This document shows positions 5,090 through 5,938 of a DNA stretch of 5,938 nucleotides, in pieces. Made by a program: the position numbers and the translations under genes. Positions within the stretch are counted from its first letter, which is position 1; each line of letters starts with the position of its first letter. The DNA is taken from the NCBI GenBank assembly GCA_026397695.1, contig JAPLUJ010000328.1:1-5938 (forward strand). The letters are read 5' to 3'. Origin of the DNA: Verrucomicrobiota bacterium. GTDB taxonomy: Bacteria > Verrucomicrobiota > Verrucomicrobiia > Verrucomicrobiales > Akkermansiaceae. Under the pieces are notes generated by a model that was given only the letters and a program-made list of their open reading frames with translations, did no database searches and was not told the DNA's origin.

Positions 5090-5938
5090 TCCGTCCCTCG
5101 TTGTTATTTTCCGTGGCCCTGTTCAACCTCCGCTCATTGCCCGAGCGCAAGGCGGCGGCGATCACGGCGGCGATCGGCATCGCCGGAGTGGTCGGCGTGC
5201 TCGTCGGCGTGCTGGCCATCGCCCAGGGATTCCAACGGGCGATGACGGTTGCCGGCGCGCCCGATGTCGCGGTGGTGCTGCGCAGCGGCGCGGACAGCGA
5301 GATGACCAGCGGCCTGAATCGCGCGGACACCCGCATCATCGGCGATGCTCCGGGCGTCGCGCGCAATGCCAACGGCCCTCTAACATCCGCCGAGTTGTTT
5401 GTCATCATCAGCCTGCCGAAACGCTCGACCGGGACCGATGCCAACGTGCCGTTGCGCGGTGTCGAGCAAGGCGCGTTCGAAGTGCGTGGCAACATTGAAA
5501 TCATCCACGGCCGGCGCTTTGCCACCGGGCGCAACGAAGTGATCGTGGGAGCCGGGGCGGCCCATGCGTTTGCCGGTCTCGATGTCGGCCAACACATCAA
5601 GGTCGGCCAGAATGCCTGGGACGTCGTCGGGATATTCACGGCTGGCGGGGGCATCGCCGAATCGGAAATCTGGGCCGACACCGCAGTGCTGCAGCCTGCC
5701 TATCAGCGCATCGACAGCTTCCAGTCGGTCTCGGTCAAGCTTGCATCCCCAGCCGCCTTCCAAGAGTTCAAAGAATATCTAACCACCCATCCCAAGCTCA
5801 GCGTCAAGGTGGTTCGCCAAGCGGAATTTTACGCGGAACAATCCACCGCCGTCACCCGATTCATCACCACGATCGGAGTTTTCATTGCCAGTCTGATGGC
5901 GCTGGGCGCGTTGTTCGGGGCGCTCAACACCATGTATA
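5086..5938 (+). CDS. FtsX/MacB-type ABC permease, second of a pair (partial, runs off the right edge)
   Basis: From ATG 5086 the frame is open to the window end, giving 284 codons. It begins MIRPSLLFSVALFNLRSLPE, followed by a membrane helix at about 24-48. A periplasmic MacB-like domain covers about 50-255, including VLRSGADSEMTSGL near 64-77 and LRGVEQGAFEVRG near 123-135. The second helix starts at about 258. Compared with its roughly 385-residue neighbour, about 100 residues with the last two helices should lie outside the window. Its sequence differs clearly from the first permease, so the two are not a recent duplication and probably form a heterodimer on the shared ATPase. It starts 21 bases after the previous stop without an SD site. 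A 7-codon ORF in the gap ends on its start codon. Confidence 0.9.
   Translation, partial: MIRPSLLFSVALFNLRSLPERKAAAITAAIGIAGVVGVLVGVLAIAQGFQRAMTVAGAPDVAVVLRSGADSEMTSGLNRADTRIIGDAPGVARNANGPLTSAELFVIISLPKRSTGTDANVPLRGVEQGAFEVRGNIEIIHGRRFATGRNEVIVGAGAAHAFAGLDVGQHIKVGQNAWDVVGIFTAGGGIAESEIWADTAVLQPAYQRIDSFQSVSVKLASPAAFQEFKEYLTTHPKLSVKVVRQAEFYAEQSTAVTRFITTIGVFIASLMALGALFGALNTMY

Overview
The window looks like GC-rich bacterial chromosome (about 60% GC by eye in the genes). The genes lack Shine-Dalgarno sites, toxin-antitoxin genes lie next to an FtsX-family export operon, and the intergenic DNA carries GAAAGTT/GAAAGCT heptamer repeats. Together these remind me most of Verrucomicrobiota. That is a judgement from overall character, since no taxonomic marker gene is present.

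The left part (1-956) starts with what may be the last codons of a gene reading in from upstream (2-49, + strand). About 250 bases follow with no convincing gene. Next comes a minus-strand toxin-antitoxin pair: a ribbon-helix-helix antitoxin (start at 956 or 947) whose end overlaps by 23 bases the start of a PIN-domain RNase toxin (715-299). A nested inverted repeat and a good -35 box at the antitoxin start suggest autoregulation, possibly on a leaderless transcript.

The middle part (957-2208) is mostly non-coding. It contains a purine-rich, repeat-laden spacer with two arrays of a 7-base repeat about 218 bases apart, and a perfect 8-bp-stem hairpin between them. It also has a short motif found twice in direct orientation (near 1068 and 2026) and one minus-strand antitoxin-like gene (1874-1551). 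That gene has no recognisable toxin behind it; the repeat-rich spacer lies where the toxin would be expected.

The right part (2209-5938) is a plus-strand operon for a membrane export or envelope ABC system. It encodes a membrane-anchored periplasmic adaptor (HlyD/MacA type), a LolD/MacB-type ATPase overlapping it by ATGA, and two different FtsX/MacB-type permeases, the second cut by the window edge. The likely assembly is a permease heterodimer driven by an ATPase dimer, with the adaptor bridging the periplasm. The substrate cannot be read from the sequence and no outer-membrane channel gene is in view. A sigma70-like promoter sits just upstream of the adaptor gene. I see no clearly novel system. 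The most unusual parts are the repeat-rich spacer with its orphan antitoxin and the start region of the toxin-antitoxin operon.
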